A stretch of DNA of 10,586 nt from Gracilaria caudata (taxonomy: Eukaryota; Rhodophyta; Florideophyceae; Gracilariales; Gracilariaceae): positions 1 to 10,586 of the forward strand of contig JASCIV010000900.1 in NCBI GenBank assembly GCA_030374735.1. Reading direction: 5' to 3'. Shown here in pieces: positions 1 to 6,988 of the stretch (position 1 is its first letter; each line of letters starts with the position of its first letter). The notes below the pieces were generated by a model. The model searched no databases and was not told the DNA's origin. It worked only from the letters and a program-made list of their open reading frames with translations. The position numbers and the translations under genes were made by a program.

Positions 1-515
1 AGGTAGGTGGGTGGTACGGGCTCGAAGGGGTGGGGTTGTGAGCGGGAGGGGCAGGCGAAGGGGAAGGGAACGGGCGGACGGAAGGGTGGCACAAAGGGGC
101 GGGCGCGCACGGACGGGGCGGGTGAGGGGCGTGCGCGCGAGGGGTGCGGAAGGGGGCGCCGATGGACGGCACGGGCAGTGCGGTGCGGCGCGCGCTTTTT
201 CGGGCGCCTCGCCACCGGCAGCAGCGGCAGCGTTTACCGTTGGCACGCGCCGCTCTTACCCGCGCGCGGCGGCCAATGGCGCGACGCCACGTCCGCGCGG
301 TGGCACGCGCCAGCTGCGCCACGTGTTGATTGCTTACGGCGCGTGCGAAACGTTTCAGCGGCGGCGCGCTAAACGCGCCGCTAATAACACGCGCGCGCGC
401 GCTATTTGGCGACGCCAGCGCTATTTACACAAACTTTCAAATTTCAAATTGGCGCAGCGAAAACCGCGCCCAAAAAGTGGCGCTTTCGCTTTGGCGGCCA
501 CGCGCCCGCGCACCG
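1..515. promoter_or_regulatory. GC-rich, CpG-dense non-coding region, promoter-like
   Basis: No open frame here is supported. The long plus-strand frame that runs through it continues antisense into the TPR gene and is compositionally an Arg/Ala/Pro shadow. Positions 1-170 are strongly G-rich on the plus strand, with many GGG/GGGG runs. From 170 to 500 the sequence is CpG-dense and carries a CCAAT box (273-277), a CACGTG G-box (320-325), and TTGGCG cores at 405-412 and 490-497. The core at 490-497 matches the E2F consensus TTTSSCGS exactly. An 11-bp direct repeat (TGGCACGCGCC) occurs at 241 and 301. Read on the minus strand, 1-170 is pyrimidine-rich and lacks ATG, like a 5' untranslated leader. 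I infer a promoter for a minus-strand gene beyond the left edge. Direction and function are unproven. Confidence 0.35.
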
Positions 516-2336
516 CTACGCGTTCATCTCGCCGTCGCTGCCGTCGCTGTCGTCGCCGCGCTCGGCACGCTGCTGCCGCAGCAGCGCGTGCACCCGCATG
601 TGGTTGGAGCGCGCACACTCCAGCGAGCTGTCTAGGTCCATCGCATGCCGCGTCATCTCCTCCGCCTCCTGCAGCCGGTCTGCCGACACGTACAGCACGC
701 CCAGGTTGTTGTACGCCAGCGCGTTCTCGCCCCCCAGCTGCAGGCTCTTCTCCAGCAGCCTTGACGCCTCCCAGTAGTGCGACCGTCCCTCCTGCCGCTT
801 TAGAATGCTCATGTTGTTGTACAATGCGGCCAGCACCTTCCGTCCCCGCTTCGTCAGTCGCTGCTCGCTTTCCGACAGCTCCGTCAGCTGCTCTCCCTCC
901 GATTCGCCCTCCTCCTCGTTGTCGCTGTCCCCATCCCACCCCCGCCCCCGCCGATAGTTTTTCAGCACTATCTGTTTCGCCTTCTCATAGAATCGCTTCG
1001 CGTTCTTCGTGTCGCCGCCCATGTGGCTCGCCACTGCCAGGCAGTTCCACCCCGCCTCCAGCTCGTGGCTACGACACACCGCTTGCGCCGCGAACTCCCT
1101 GCTGGCGTTGTAGTCGCCGGTCCACATCTGCAACAGTGCCAGCTGTGTCCACGCTGCCCCGTCCGCCTCATCCAGCTCCAGCGCCTCTACCAGTCTCTCC
1201 GCCGCCTCCGCGCCGAAATTGCGGTTGCCTGTCTCGTCCTTCACGTGGTCATGTCGTATGCGCAGCGCCAGCGCCAGTGCAGCGTGTGCAGAAGCCGTAC
1301 GGAGCTCCCTTGTCAACGCGCGTAACTTGAGGATGGCCGCATCCAACATTCCGCGAGCCTCAGCGTCTGGCAGTCGCTCCGCCGCAACGCGTGCACTCAT
1401 TGACGCGTGCAGCAGTGCGAGCCGCGAACGGTGCACAGGCGCCGCTAATCGCTCAGCCTCAGCAGCCGCTGAAAGAGCGCCGCCTAGATCGCCCAGTGCC
1501 GCACGCGACACGGCCAAAGCCCCCCAAGTGGCCGCCATTGAACTGCACGATGGCTGTCGCGATGCCATCGTCAACACGTTGTTCGCAGCTGTGAAAAAAG
1601 TAGTCTGCAGCAGTAAGATGCCATAGTTTGTAAGCGACTCTGCGTGCGCGCGGTCGTACAGTAGCACCTTCTGCGTAGCAAGAATGGCAGCCGAGACGTT
1701 GCCCATCGCTAGTTCGGCCAGTCCCAAGTTGCTCAAGGCGTCCATGTATTCAGGGATGCCATTGTGAAGAGCAGCCAGCAGCTGTTTGGCGCCAGCGCTG
1801 CCGCCTTCCAGAAGATGGAGCAGTGCAAGTGCATTCCATGTGTCAAGCTGCGTGGGATCTAGATCAGCGGCGGCCGTCAAGTCGACTTGAAGTCGTTCAA
1901 TGACGCCAGCACGTTTCTCCGGGGGCATGGGGTTCGAGCGCAGTGCCAGGTGCGCGGCCTGTGCGCGATGAATGCGTAGACGAGCCAAGAGTGCTAGGAG
2001 ATGTGGAGGGGGAGACACCTTGCTCGCGCTGTACTGCTGGAGTCGCTCTCCGTAGATGCGACGGCAATGGTCGAAGGCATGAAGCGCTTCGTCACCGTCG
2101 CTCTTGCGAAGGTACATGAGTCCCAGATGAAAGTGCGCCTCTGCGTTGCGCGGCATGCGCTTGCAGGCGCCGACCAGGGCGGAGCGCAATTGCTTCTCGT
2201 TTACCTCATTGTACGGCTGTGGAGGCGGTTCGGGCAGAGGCGGGATATCGAGCGTGAAAAGCTCGTGCAGCGACAGCTCTTCGTCCGGATCGAGGTTGGG
2301 TGGCGCATCCTCGATTGGCTGCGACAGCGGCTCCAT
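516..2336 (-). CDS. TPR-repeat protein, 606 aa, plant/algal BBS4- or SPINDLY-like family
   Basis: This is an uninterrupted 606-residue frame ending in TAG. The first Met of the frame was chosen as start. The N-terminus (1-47) is acidic and Pro-rich. Helical TPR pairs then follow at about 64-97, 166-195, 198-231, 268-300, 394-427, 428-458, 502-534 and 538-571. They show the usual W-L-G-Y-A-F-A-P spacing, for example AEAHFHLGLMYLRKSDGDEA at 66-85 and ALAYNNLGVLYVSADRLQEA at 539-558. An acidic loop of Asp/Glu/Ser (about 470-482) interrupts the array, and the tail (593-604) is also acidic. The MPRNAEAHFHLGLMY segment recalls, from memory, a plant TPR family often labelled protein-prenyltransferase-like or SPINDLY-like. 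No catalytic domain such as an O-GlcNAc transferase is present, so it is probably a soluble scaffold. It diverges from the gene starting at 2688. The exact partner is unknown. Confidence 0.9.
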   Translation of the reverse strand: MEPLSQPIEDAPPNLDPDEELSLHELFTLDIPPLPEPPPQPYNEVNEKQLRSALVGACKRMPRNAEAHFHLGLMYLRKSDGDEALHAFDHCRRIYGERLQQYSASKVSPPPHLLALLARLRIHRAQAAHLALRSNPMPPEKRAGVIERLQVDLTAAADLDPTQLDTWNALALLHLLEGGSAGAKQLLAALHNGIPEYMDALSNLGLAELAMGNVSAAILATQKVLLYDRAHAESLTNYGILLLQTTFFTAANNVLTMASRQPSCSSMAATWGALAVSRAALGDLGGALSAAAEAERLAAPVHRSRLALLHASMSARVAAERLPDAEARGMLDAAILKLRALTRELRTASAHAALALALRIRHDHVKDETGNRNFGAEAAERLVEALELDEADGAAWTQLALLQMWTGDYNASREFAAQAVCRSHELEAGWNCLAVASHMGGDTKNAKRFYEKAKQIVLKNYRRGRGWDGDSDNEEEGESEGEQLTELSESEQRLTKRGRKVLAALYNNMSILKRQEGRSHYWEASRLLEKSLQLGGENALAYNNLGVLYVSADRLQEAEEMTRHAMDLDSSLECARSNHMRVHALLRQQRAERGDDSDGSDGEMNA

Positions 2337-2687
2337 GTAGAACAGAAGCTGTTGGACGCGGGTCGCGCGAGGCCAAAGGCGGCGACTGCGCAGGTCCAGG
2401 CGAGGGCATGCATCCGCAGCAAGGGCGGGGGTCCACGTAACACTTCACAACCTGGTCATTTTGGTTCGCCTTTCGAACGACGTTCGCAGTTCCCAGTCGA
2501 CTTGCACGACAGCCCGTGATGCACCGTGCCACGCCTCGAACGTGGTGTTCCACGTGTCCACGTAAGCCGCGAAGGACGGATCGAAGTTCGATCTGCGGCA
2601 CAGCTTTGCTGTCATCTTATAGTGCTTGCTCATCATCGCGCCAACCTCCCTCAGGTGCCATCTCCACCCTTCGAACATTCATGCGCA
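2337..2687. promoter_or_regulatory. shared upstream region of two divergent genes
   Basis: Only 351 bases separate the start codons of the minus-strand TPR gene and the plus-strand mitochondrial protein gene, so both promoters must lie here or inside the genes. Visible elements are a 13-bp palindrome CGAACGaCGTTCG (2474-2486), an E2F-like core in reverse orientation (CGCGCCAAC, 2637-2645), and several CpGs. No clear TATA box is visible for either gene. The plus-strand frame of the downstream gene is open upstream to 2526, but the next in-frame Met (2688) gives a proper targeting peptide, so the upstream part is treated as leader. Confidence 0.5.
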
Positions 2688-3068
2688 ATGATTGCGCGCT
2701 CTCTTCTCCGCGTTTCCTCCCAGATCCGGCGGGGGTCCACCTGGGCGTCCCCGCGCTGGTCTGAAGCAATTCGATCCGAATCCAATATCGACACGCCGGA
2801 GGACCCGCCCACTAGTCCGCTGCCGGAACAGCATGAGCTTGGTGAGGGTGTTTCCGACTTTTCTAACTGGGTTGAGAAGCATGAGGACGTGTCTAGCGCA
2901 CAGGCTATTGGAGGCTTCGTTGGCATAATGGGTTTTTGTTTCTTTATTCATGAATATGCCCTTGCGCGTGTTAGGAATAGCGATCCAACCTTTACCCATC
3001 GCGAGTTCCCTACAGTTGAAAACTACATGCCCACTTGGGAAGAAGCTCATCACGTCCGCAAGGAATAG
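2688..3068 (+). CDS. NDUFB8: small mitochondrial membrane protein, probable complex I subunit NDUFB8 (ASHI)
   Basis: The product is 126 residues and stops at TAG. Residues 1-24 (MIARSLLRVSSQIRRGSTWA onward) are rich in Arg and Ser with no acidic residue, as in a mitochondrial presequence. An acidic/polar stretch (25-72) follows, then a single hydrophobic segment (about 73-90, AIGGFVGIMGFCFFIHEYAL), then a soluble tail with HREFPTVENY at 104-113. NDUFB8 proteins share this order: an N-terminal matrix part, one membrane helix, and soon after it a conserved K/R-x-[FY]-P-x-x-N-like motif. That subunit belongs to the proton-pumping membrane arm of NADH:ubiquinone oxidoreductase in the inner mitochondrial membrane. 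The Met at 2688 was chosen because the frame's upstream Met (2526) would bury the presequence. The family call rests on remembered motifs and architecture. Another short inner-membrane respiratory subunit is possible, and the symbol is tentative. Confidence 0.55.
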   Translation: MIARSLLRVSSQIRRGSTWASPRWSEAIRSESNIDTPEDPPTSPLPEQHELGEGVSDFSNWVEKHEDVSSAQAIGGFVGIMGFCFFIHEYALARVRNSDPTFTHREFPTVENYMPTWEEAHHVRKE

Positions 3069-3594
3069 TGCATCTTTGTCGCCTTTCTTGGCGTCGATCT
3101 TAAGCGAATTAACCGACGAGCAGCCACAAAATCTTTGTCCAACATAAACCAACGTTTCGGACAATTCTAGAGCATCATCCCATTGTTCAAAGAACTGGCG
3201 CCAAATACCAGTTCTATCATTTTGAGGTCCCGCCGACTTGGTAAAATGTCGGTACCGTAATGGTCACCACCGCCATTCGACGCTGCCTACGCGCAGATGG
3301 CGCGACTTGAACTAGCGTTGTCGTAAAATATGAATGGTTCGTCAAAAGCCTCGTTTCCATCATGGAGGACAGTGTGAAGTTTCTTTAGAAATGACCATTT
3401 TCTTCGAATTCTCATGGCTTTTTGGGGACCTCACAACTCCACGAAACCCCGTTTGGCGTCCCCTTCAGCGCGAATCAGTATTGTGAGTGATGGAGCTGCC
3501 CGCTTTTGTACGGTAGGACTAATGGAAGCGAGAGGTTCCAGGAGCATCATGGCGACCTAGCGAGCACCCATTTTCCCTTTGCGGCTCATCTCCA
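3069..3594. other. intergenic region between converging 3' ends
   Basis: This is the gap between the 3' end of the plus-strand mitochondrial gene and the 3' end of the minus-strand transporter remnant. It should hold both 3' untranslated regions and poly(A) sites. I see no supportable coding frame. The minus-strand frame at 2679-3164 is the antisense shadow of the mitochondrial gene. The only distinct structure is the hairpin at 3191-3215. Confidence 0.6.
3191..3215. repeat. perfect 8-bp inverted repeat, 9-base loop
   Basis: AGAACTGG (3191-3198) and CCAGTTCT (3208-3215) are exact reverse complements around a 9-base loop. The structure lies about 120 bases past the stop codon of the mitochondrial protein gene, so it would fall in its 3' untranslated region if that extends this far. 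It could be a mRNA stability or 3'-end element, or chance. Confidence 0.5.
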
Positions 3595-4094
3595 TCAACG
3601 ATAGACTAGAACCGTCCTTGCGACAAGCGGTTTTACCCGGAGGATGGCTTTCAGCGCTACGAGGACGGCCTTTTCGCTCTCAACCGATTCATTTGACACC
3701 TGTTGAGCTGGCTTTGAATTCTCAGGTTTCTCCTTCCATCGGCCAACGAGTTTGCCGGCCCCATAAACAAGACGGCCCAAGAGACCAACCATGACGCCCT
3801 GCAGGTTACCGTGAGCTCTTTGAGACGGATCATCTACAAAGACAATACTAGTAACCAGCAGCACAATGTCTTTCAGCTGTGATGCTATAGATTGCGCAGT
3901 GGCATCATTTGTCGTGGTATTAACGAAGATAACGTGGTTGATTATGACGGCCATAGCACATGAACAAAAGAACAAAACTGAGAATGTTACGTCTGCATAA
4001 TGAGAAAACAAACCGTGCTTTCTTGGCGTTAGTAGAAGAATTGAGAAAAGTATTGGAACGCTTGCAAGAGCGTTGACAAAGACCAGCTGTAGAT

Positions 4095-4119
4095 TAGTCA
4101 AATGCAGCTTGTCTCGAAT
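4095..4119. repeat. 25-bp direct repeat, copy 1 (target-site duplication)
   Basis: This is identical over 25 bases to 4771-4795, starting TAGTCAAATGCAG on the plus strand. On the minus strand it contains codons KLHLT at the start of the second transporter block, so it belongs to the host gene and the other copy is the duplicate. Confidence 0.8.
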
Positions 4120-4145
4120 AGTCTTCTTCTTCTTCTATTTATGAA

Positions 4146-4172
4146 ACGCGTACGCTAATTCCTCGTACGCGT
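4146..4172. repeat. perfect 9-bp inverted repeat near element 3' end
   Basis: ACGCGTACG (4146-4154) and CGTACGCGT (4164-4172) are exact reverse complements around a 9-base loop. A second, weaker stem TGGGT/ACCCA (4172-4176 and 4186-4190) adjoins it. Both sit immediately inside the (GAA)n tail of the inserted element, where LINE/SINE reverse transcriptases often recognise a 3' hairpin. Confidence 0.65.
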
Positions 4173-4711
4173 GGGTTTGCTAAAGACCCAACAACCTAAA
4201 ACACTTCTAGCCTGCAGCCACCAACTACCAAGAGGTAGCTATGCTACACACACTGGGCTACGACGAGAAAGTATTAGATCTCTTAGGTGTTTTCGACCGC
4301 AGGGCGTTTCGCTACCGACGCTTATCGCCTTCATCCTCCCATGAACCTCTTCACTCGTCCCCTAGAGACCGCCGGCAGAGGGGCACACCACGAAAAGGCG
4401 CTCCCGCATGTACCACGTTGGCCACTCAAGAAAACATGAACAGCGTCCTTACGACCCAACACTCTTATCAATCGGCGAGATCAGGCGCCAGAACCAGTCC
4501 GTAGCCCTTCACCGTCATCCGACCCCAGTGTAGTCCCTCTGAGAAAAACCCTGGAAAGCCCCGTCCAGTGGCCCCTTTAGAGCTCTTCCTTCTGAGGGAA
4601 AATTCAGGGAAACGGCGGTAGGATCTTCCTTCGATGGACCGGCTCGGGACCTACTGCGTACGTGCAGCTAGGCGGGGGCATTTTAACGACGTGCCACCCA
4701 GGTCCGCGAGG

Positions 4712-4735
4712 GCGATCGGCAAGCGGACCGATCGC
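4712..4735. repeat. perfect 8-bp inverted repeat near element 5' end
   Basis: GCGATCGG (4712-4719) and CCGATCGC (4728-4735) pair perfectly around an 8-base loop. This lies about 35 bases inside the other boundary of the inserted element. Confidence 0.55.
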
Positions 4736-4770
4736 TTGAACGAGTTTCGCGGCCTCCCGGGTCACTCGAA

Positions 4771-4795
4771 TAGTCAAATGCAGCTTGTCTCGAAT
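4771..4795. repeat. 25-bp direct repeat, copy 2 (target-site duplication)
   Basis: This is identical to 4095-4119. The bases beyond each copy differ, except that CTCGAATAGTC spans one junction on each side (4114-4124 and 4765-4775). Confidence 0.8.
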
Positions 4796-5701
4796 GGGTT
4801 TCAAGATCTCCCTCTCTCTCTCTGTTACAGGTGCACTATAATTACTACTTACTGCAGAGCGTCTCTGTTGGAAGAAACGCTCCCTCTCTCTTTCTGGCCA
4901 TTTTCTGACGATTTCTGTCACTGTTAAATTTGGACGATCTGGAGAGGGCGGGAGATATATTCTTCGAGACAAAGTCCGTAACGGACAACGTAAAAGAAAA
5001 TGCTCCAAGTCGTTCAGCACCCCAGGGCGACGCTTGCACAAAAGTCTCTTCCCTGACAAATGCGACCCAAGCGGAAGGAGAGACGGAGTGTGACCCACGG
5101 AAATCTGAGATAGAGCTACTTCAGCTTGTCTAAGAGATACCTTATTTGCAATAGAAGCTGACACGGCTTTCAACAGCGGTTCCAACCTCCGATGAGCTGA
5201 GGTTTCAAGATAACGAGGTAGATCGCGGTACTCATATTAGCTGCGAAGGCTAGACCATAACCTACTGGGTCGAATGCCAGATCTGTGGAGCTCGCCCACA
5301 GTGCGCCCAACGTGACTAATGCCGTGGCAGAGAGTGTATATACACTGGGCTTAGTGCTGTTGACGAAAGCATGAATCCTGATGACAAAAGTCATACTCGT
5401 GCGTCGTAATATGTTGTACATCACTTAACCGGTGAACTTAAGCGCGGCAAGAGAGGTAAGAAGCATGGTTAAATTTGCCAAGTAAGGTGGCGCGTATGTT
5501 GTAGTGGAGGAAGAAGTCCATTTGGAAAGCTCGGGCATTTTTGTGCGACCAGTTAACGAGAGCAGCGTGAGGATTATAACAGCTGTTATCGATTGCGAGA
5601 GAAGCAAAAAACGGTGGGTCAGAGGCAGAGGACCGCGAGATAACAGCTAGTTGAAGAGTGTCAAAGAGGTGGATGTAAAAAGAAACGGAGCTGCTACTCA
5701 C

Positions 5702-6077
5702 CGTGTTTTTGTCACTTGAATCGCGCCTTCATTGTTCAGTCTTGTCACAGAGCGATCGGAATCAAGGGTATTAGTCGGATGTAAAGCGCTTCGTGGCGAC
5801 GTGACGTATGAAGCCTGCCGAATTTGTCGTATGCACCAGCATACCGTTATGCAATTAACTTCCATTTCGCCTCCTTGGACGCCGTAACGTGATGCTGCGG
5901 TGCCCTATACTGCATCCATCTTCTACAGGGAGGGAATCGCGCATTCCTGAGAGGAAATGTGACATCCCTCTTGTAATTTGGTTGGCATCAGCCGCATTCG
6001 ACACCAACCACCCTAGTTGCCAAGCGCGTCACTTGGAGCAGCTGTCGGAATTAGTCCACTATCGCCCATAGCATGCA
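5702..6077. other. intergenic: degenerate 5' side of transporter and upstream of next gene
   Basis: On the minus strand a short frame begins with ATG at 5865-5863 (MEVNCIT...) and runs 55 codons to a stop at about 5696. It is not hydrophobic and does not join block 1 of the transporter in frame, so I do not call it the missing N-terminus. Nothing else recognisable is present, and the missing first helices of the transporter are not found here. Confidence 0.45.
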
Positions 6078-6084
6078 TATAAAA
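6078..6084 (+). promoter_or_regulatory. TATA box of the 260-aa gene
   Basis: TATAAAA lies 122 bases before the chosen ATG at 6206. Transcription would be expected about 30 bases downstream, near a pyrimidine-rich stretch (CCCTTCATTCCGC, about 6111-6123), giving a leader of roughly 90 bases. Confidence 0.5.
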
Positions 6085-6205
6085 CTGTGGTGGGATGCAT
6101 CCATGTGCGGCCCTTCATTCCGCTTTGTCTCAGTTCTTGCACATCAAACTCTCTTTTGAAGCAACTGAACTGTGACGTTAAACGTTGAATCAAATCTATA
6201 TAACA

Positions 6206-6988
6206 ATGGCAAGCTCAGGTTTTGAGAGCGAACTATGGGACGCCCATCTTCGTCACTATGAGGTGAATTCGGCCGGTTTCAGGACAGCAACGAGTAACTG
6301 TCTCCATCTGAAACACTTCGAAGACAGTTTCGAGAAGATGGACGAAGATCTATGGTACGGCGCAATATTTGTCGTTCCGGAATGTTATGGCGACCAGTGG
6401 AATTCGGACAAGGAGAAACGCATGCATGTCGATATGCTTACCCGACGCGTCGGAGAATTCATCGGAGACAACTTTTCTAATCTTATGCGAGGAAGCCCGC
6501 AACTGCAAATGGCTTGGGAGAACGTAATCGACGAGATCGGCGCGCAAATGTTCAGTCTGGAGACGCTTTACGCAAGCAATGAATGGCATGATGACGAAAT
6601 TGACTTTGACGCGAAGCCTCCCTTGGAATTTTCATTAACATGGGATGAGGACGCGCGCTGCTCTATGTTGATTGTAGATGGTAACCGGGAGCATCGCTGC
6701 GGGGAGAATAGGAGTCTGGGAAGGTTTGCTGGAATGCTGGTGGGAGAAGCGACGGTCCGGGTAGTGGGGGAATGGGAGCGAGAAAACCCAGGTCTAAGGT
6801 CGACTTTAAACAATGTAACTAATGTCGCTCCTCTCCAAAGCTCGAAGGGAGGGGGACGTGGCAGGTCAGGAGCCATATGGAGCAGAACGTTATTTTCTCC
6901 GCCTTGGGAGACGTACTTGACCAACGGCTGGAGCTCCACTCTTCTCTCAAGAGGACTTCTGGACCTAGTCGGGGTTGAAGGTCGTTAG
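6206..6988 (+). CDS. orphan protein, 260 aa, unrecognised
   Basis: The ATG at 6206 sits in a favourable context (ACAATGG). The frame is open a little upstream but without another ATG. The stop is TAG. I do not recognise a family. Residues 1-165 look like a genuine folded, acidic domain with regular aromatic residues: SELWDAHLRHYE at 8-19, EDLWYGAIFVVPECYGDQW at 47-65, an amphipathic helix-like stretch 68-118, and LEFSLTWDEDARCSMLIVD at 140-158. There is no signal peptide or membrane helix, so it is probably cytosolic or nuclear. From about residue 168 the composition shifts to Gly/Arg/Ser/Thr with little regular pattern, including KGGGRGRSG at 214-222. The last third may therefore be intron read-through or a frameshifted tail. 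A TATA box lies upstream and no functional neighbour helps interpretation. Confidence 0.55.
   Translation: MASSGFESELWDAHLRHYEVNSAGFRTATSNCLHLKHFEDSFEKMDEDLWYGAIFVVPECYGDQWNSDKEKRMHVDMLTRRVGEFIGDNFSNLMRGSPQLQMAWENVIDEIGAQMFSLETLYASNEWHDDEIDFDAKPPLEFSLTWDEDARCSMLIVDGNREHRCGENRSLGRFAGMLVGEATVRVVGEWERENPGLRSTLNNVTNVAPLQSSKGGGRGRSGAIWSRTLFSPPWETYLTNGWSSTLLSRGLLDLVGVEGR

Larger units (their letters stand above)
4120..4770 (-). mobile_element. 651-bp non-autonomous retroelement-like insertion (SINE or truncated LINE)
   Basis: The block is bounded by a perfect 25-bp direct repeat (4095-4119 and 4771-4795), the expected mark of a target-site duplication. Read on the minus strand it ends in a (GAA)4-type tail (plus-strand CTT repeats, 4123-4135) directly before the right-hand duplicate. 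Just inside that tail are two consecutive stem-loops (4146-4172 and about 4172-4190), and near the other end is an 8-bp stem at 4712-4735. Stem-loop plus short-repeat tail plus long duplication is typical of non-LTR retroelements primed at the target. No reverse transcriptase or other recognisable protein is encoded, and frames inside are short, so it would be non-autonomous or a 5'-truncated copy. It has not been matched to a known family. A retrocopied RNA is the main alternative. Confidence 0.6.
3595..5646 (-). pseudogene. SLC35D-like nucleotide-sugar transporter, interrupted, probable pseudogene
   Basis: Two homologous blocks on the minus strand lie in family order. Block 1 (5646-5187) encodes a membrane helix pair starting RFLLLSQSITAV, then LANLTMLLTSLAALKF, the family signature x-L-R-R (YNILRRTSM), and LGALWASSTDLAFDPVGYGL with the AIYLVILKPQLIG helix. 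Block 2 (4112-3595, ending TGA) encodes LHLTNLQLVFVNALASVPIL and the late helices with FFCSCAMAVIINHVIF, QLKDIVLL and GLLGRLVYGAGKL. Together these match the drug/metabolite-type fold of Golgi/ER nucleotide-sugar antiporters. Defects: a TAA (5425-5427) sits inside an otherwise collinear alignment between LKFTG and VMYNILRR; no Met or first helices are joined in frame; and 1,074 bases (5186-4113) separate the blocks. That separation could be an intron in phase 1 with a poor GTTGGA donor, enlarged by the insertion at 4120-4770. A good donor GTGAGT (5701) and pyrimidine-tract acceptor (ending 5647) suggest a 55-bp intron before block 1, but the upstream frame then hits TGA after ten codons. Confidence 0.72.

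Noticed and set aside
11..1330. Long plus-strand open frame (439 codons)
   Set aside because: It is antisense to the TPR gene and driven by high GC. The product is Arg/Ala/Pro/Ser-rich with no domain, while the minus strand encodes clear TPR repeats.
2679..3164. Minus-strand frame of 161 codons
   Set aside because: It is antisense to the presequence-bearing protein at 2688-3068. It has no motif, and its end is compositionally Pro/Gly-rich from the complementary GC-rich stretch.
4732..4740. Possible RNA polymerase III B box (GTTCAAGCG on the minus strand) near the 5' end of the inserted element
   Set aside because: The last position breaks the consensus and I find no convincing A box at the right distance, so a tRNA-derived SINE head is not supported.
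4805..4830. Plus-strand splice-acceptor-like CT tract followed by TTACAG
   Set aside because: No plus-strand exon with a sensible reading frame follows. It is more likely a simple repeat.
4604..5185. Minus-strand frame of 193 codons with RERER segments
   Set aside because: It spans the inserted element and the gap between the two transporter blocks. The charged repeats come from CT microsatellite tracts, and no family is recognisable.
5438..5701. Minus-strand frame of 87 codons overlapping the transporter
   Set aside because: It reads through the likely 55-bp intron in another frame, and the homologous protein is in the frame ending at 5425.
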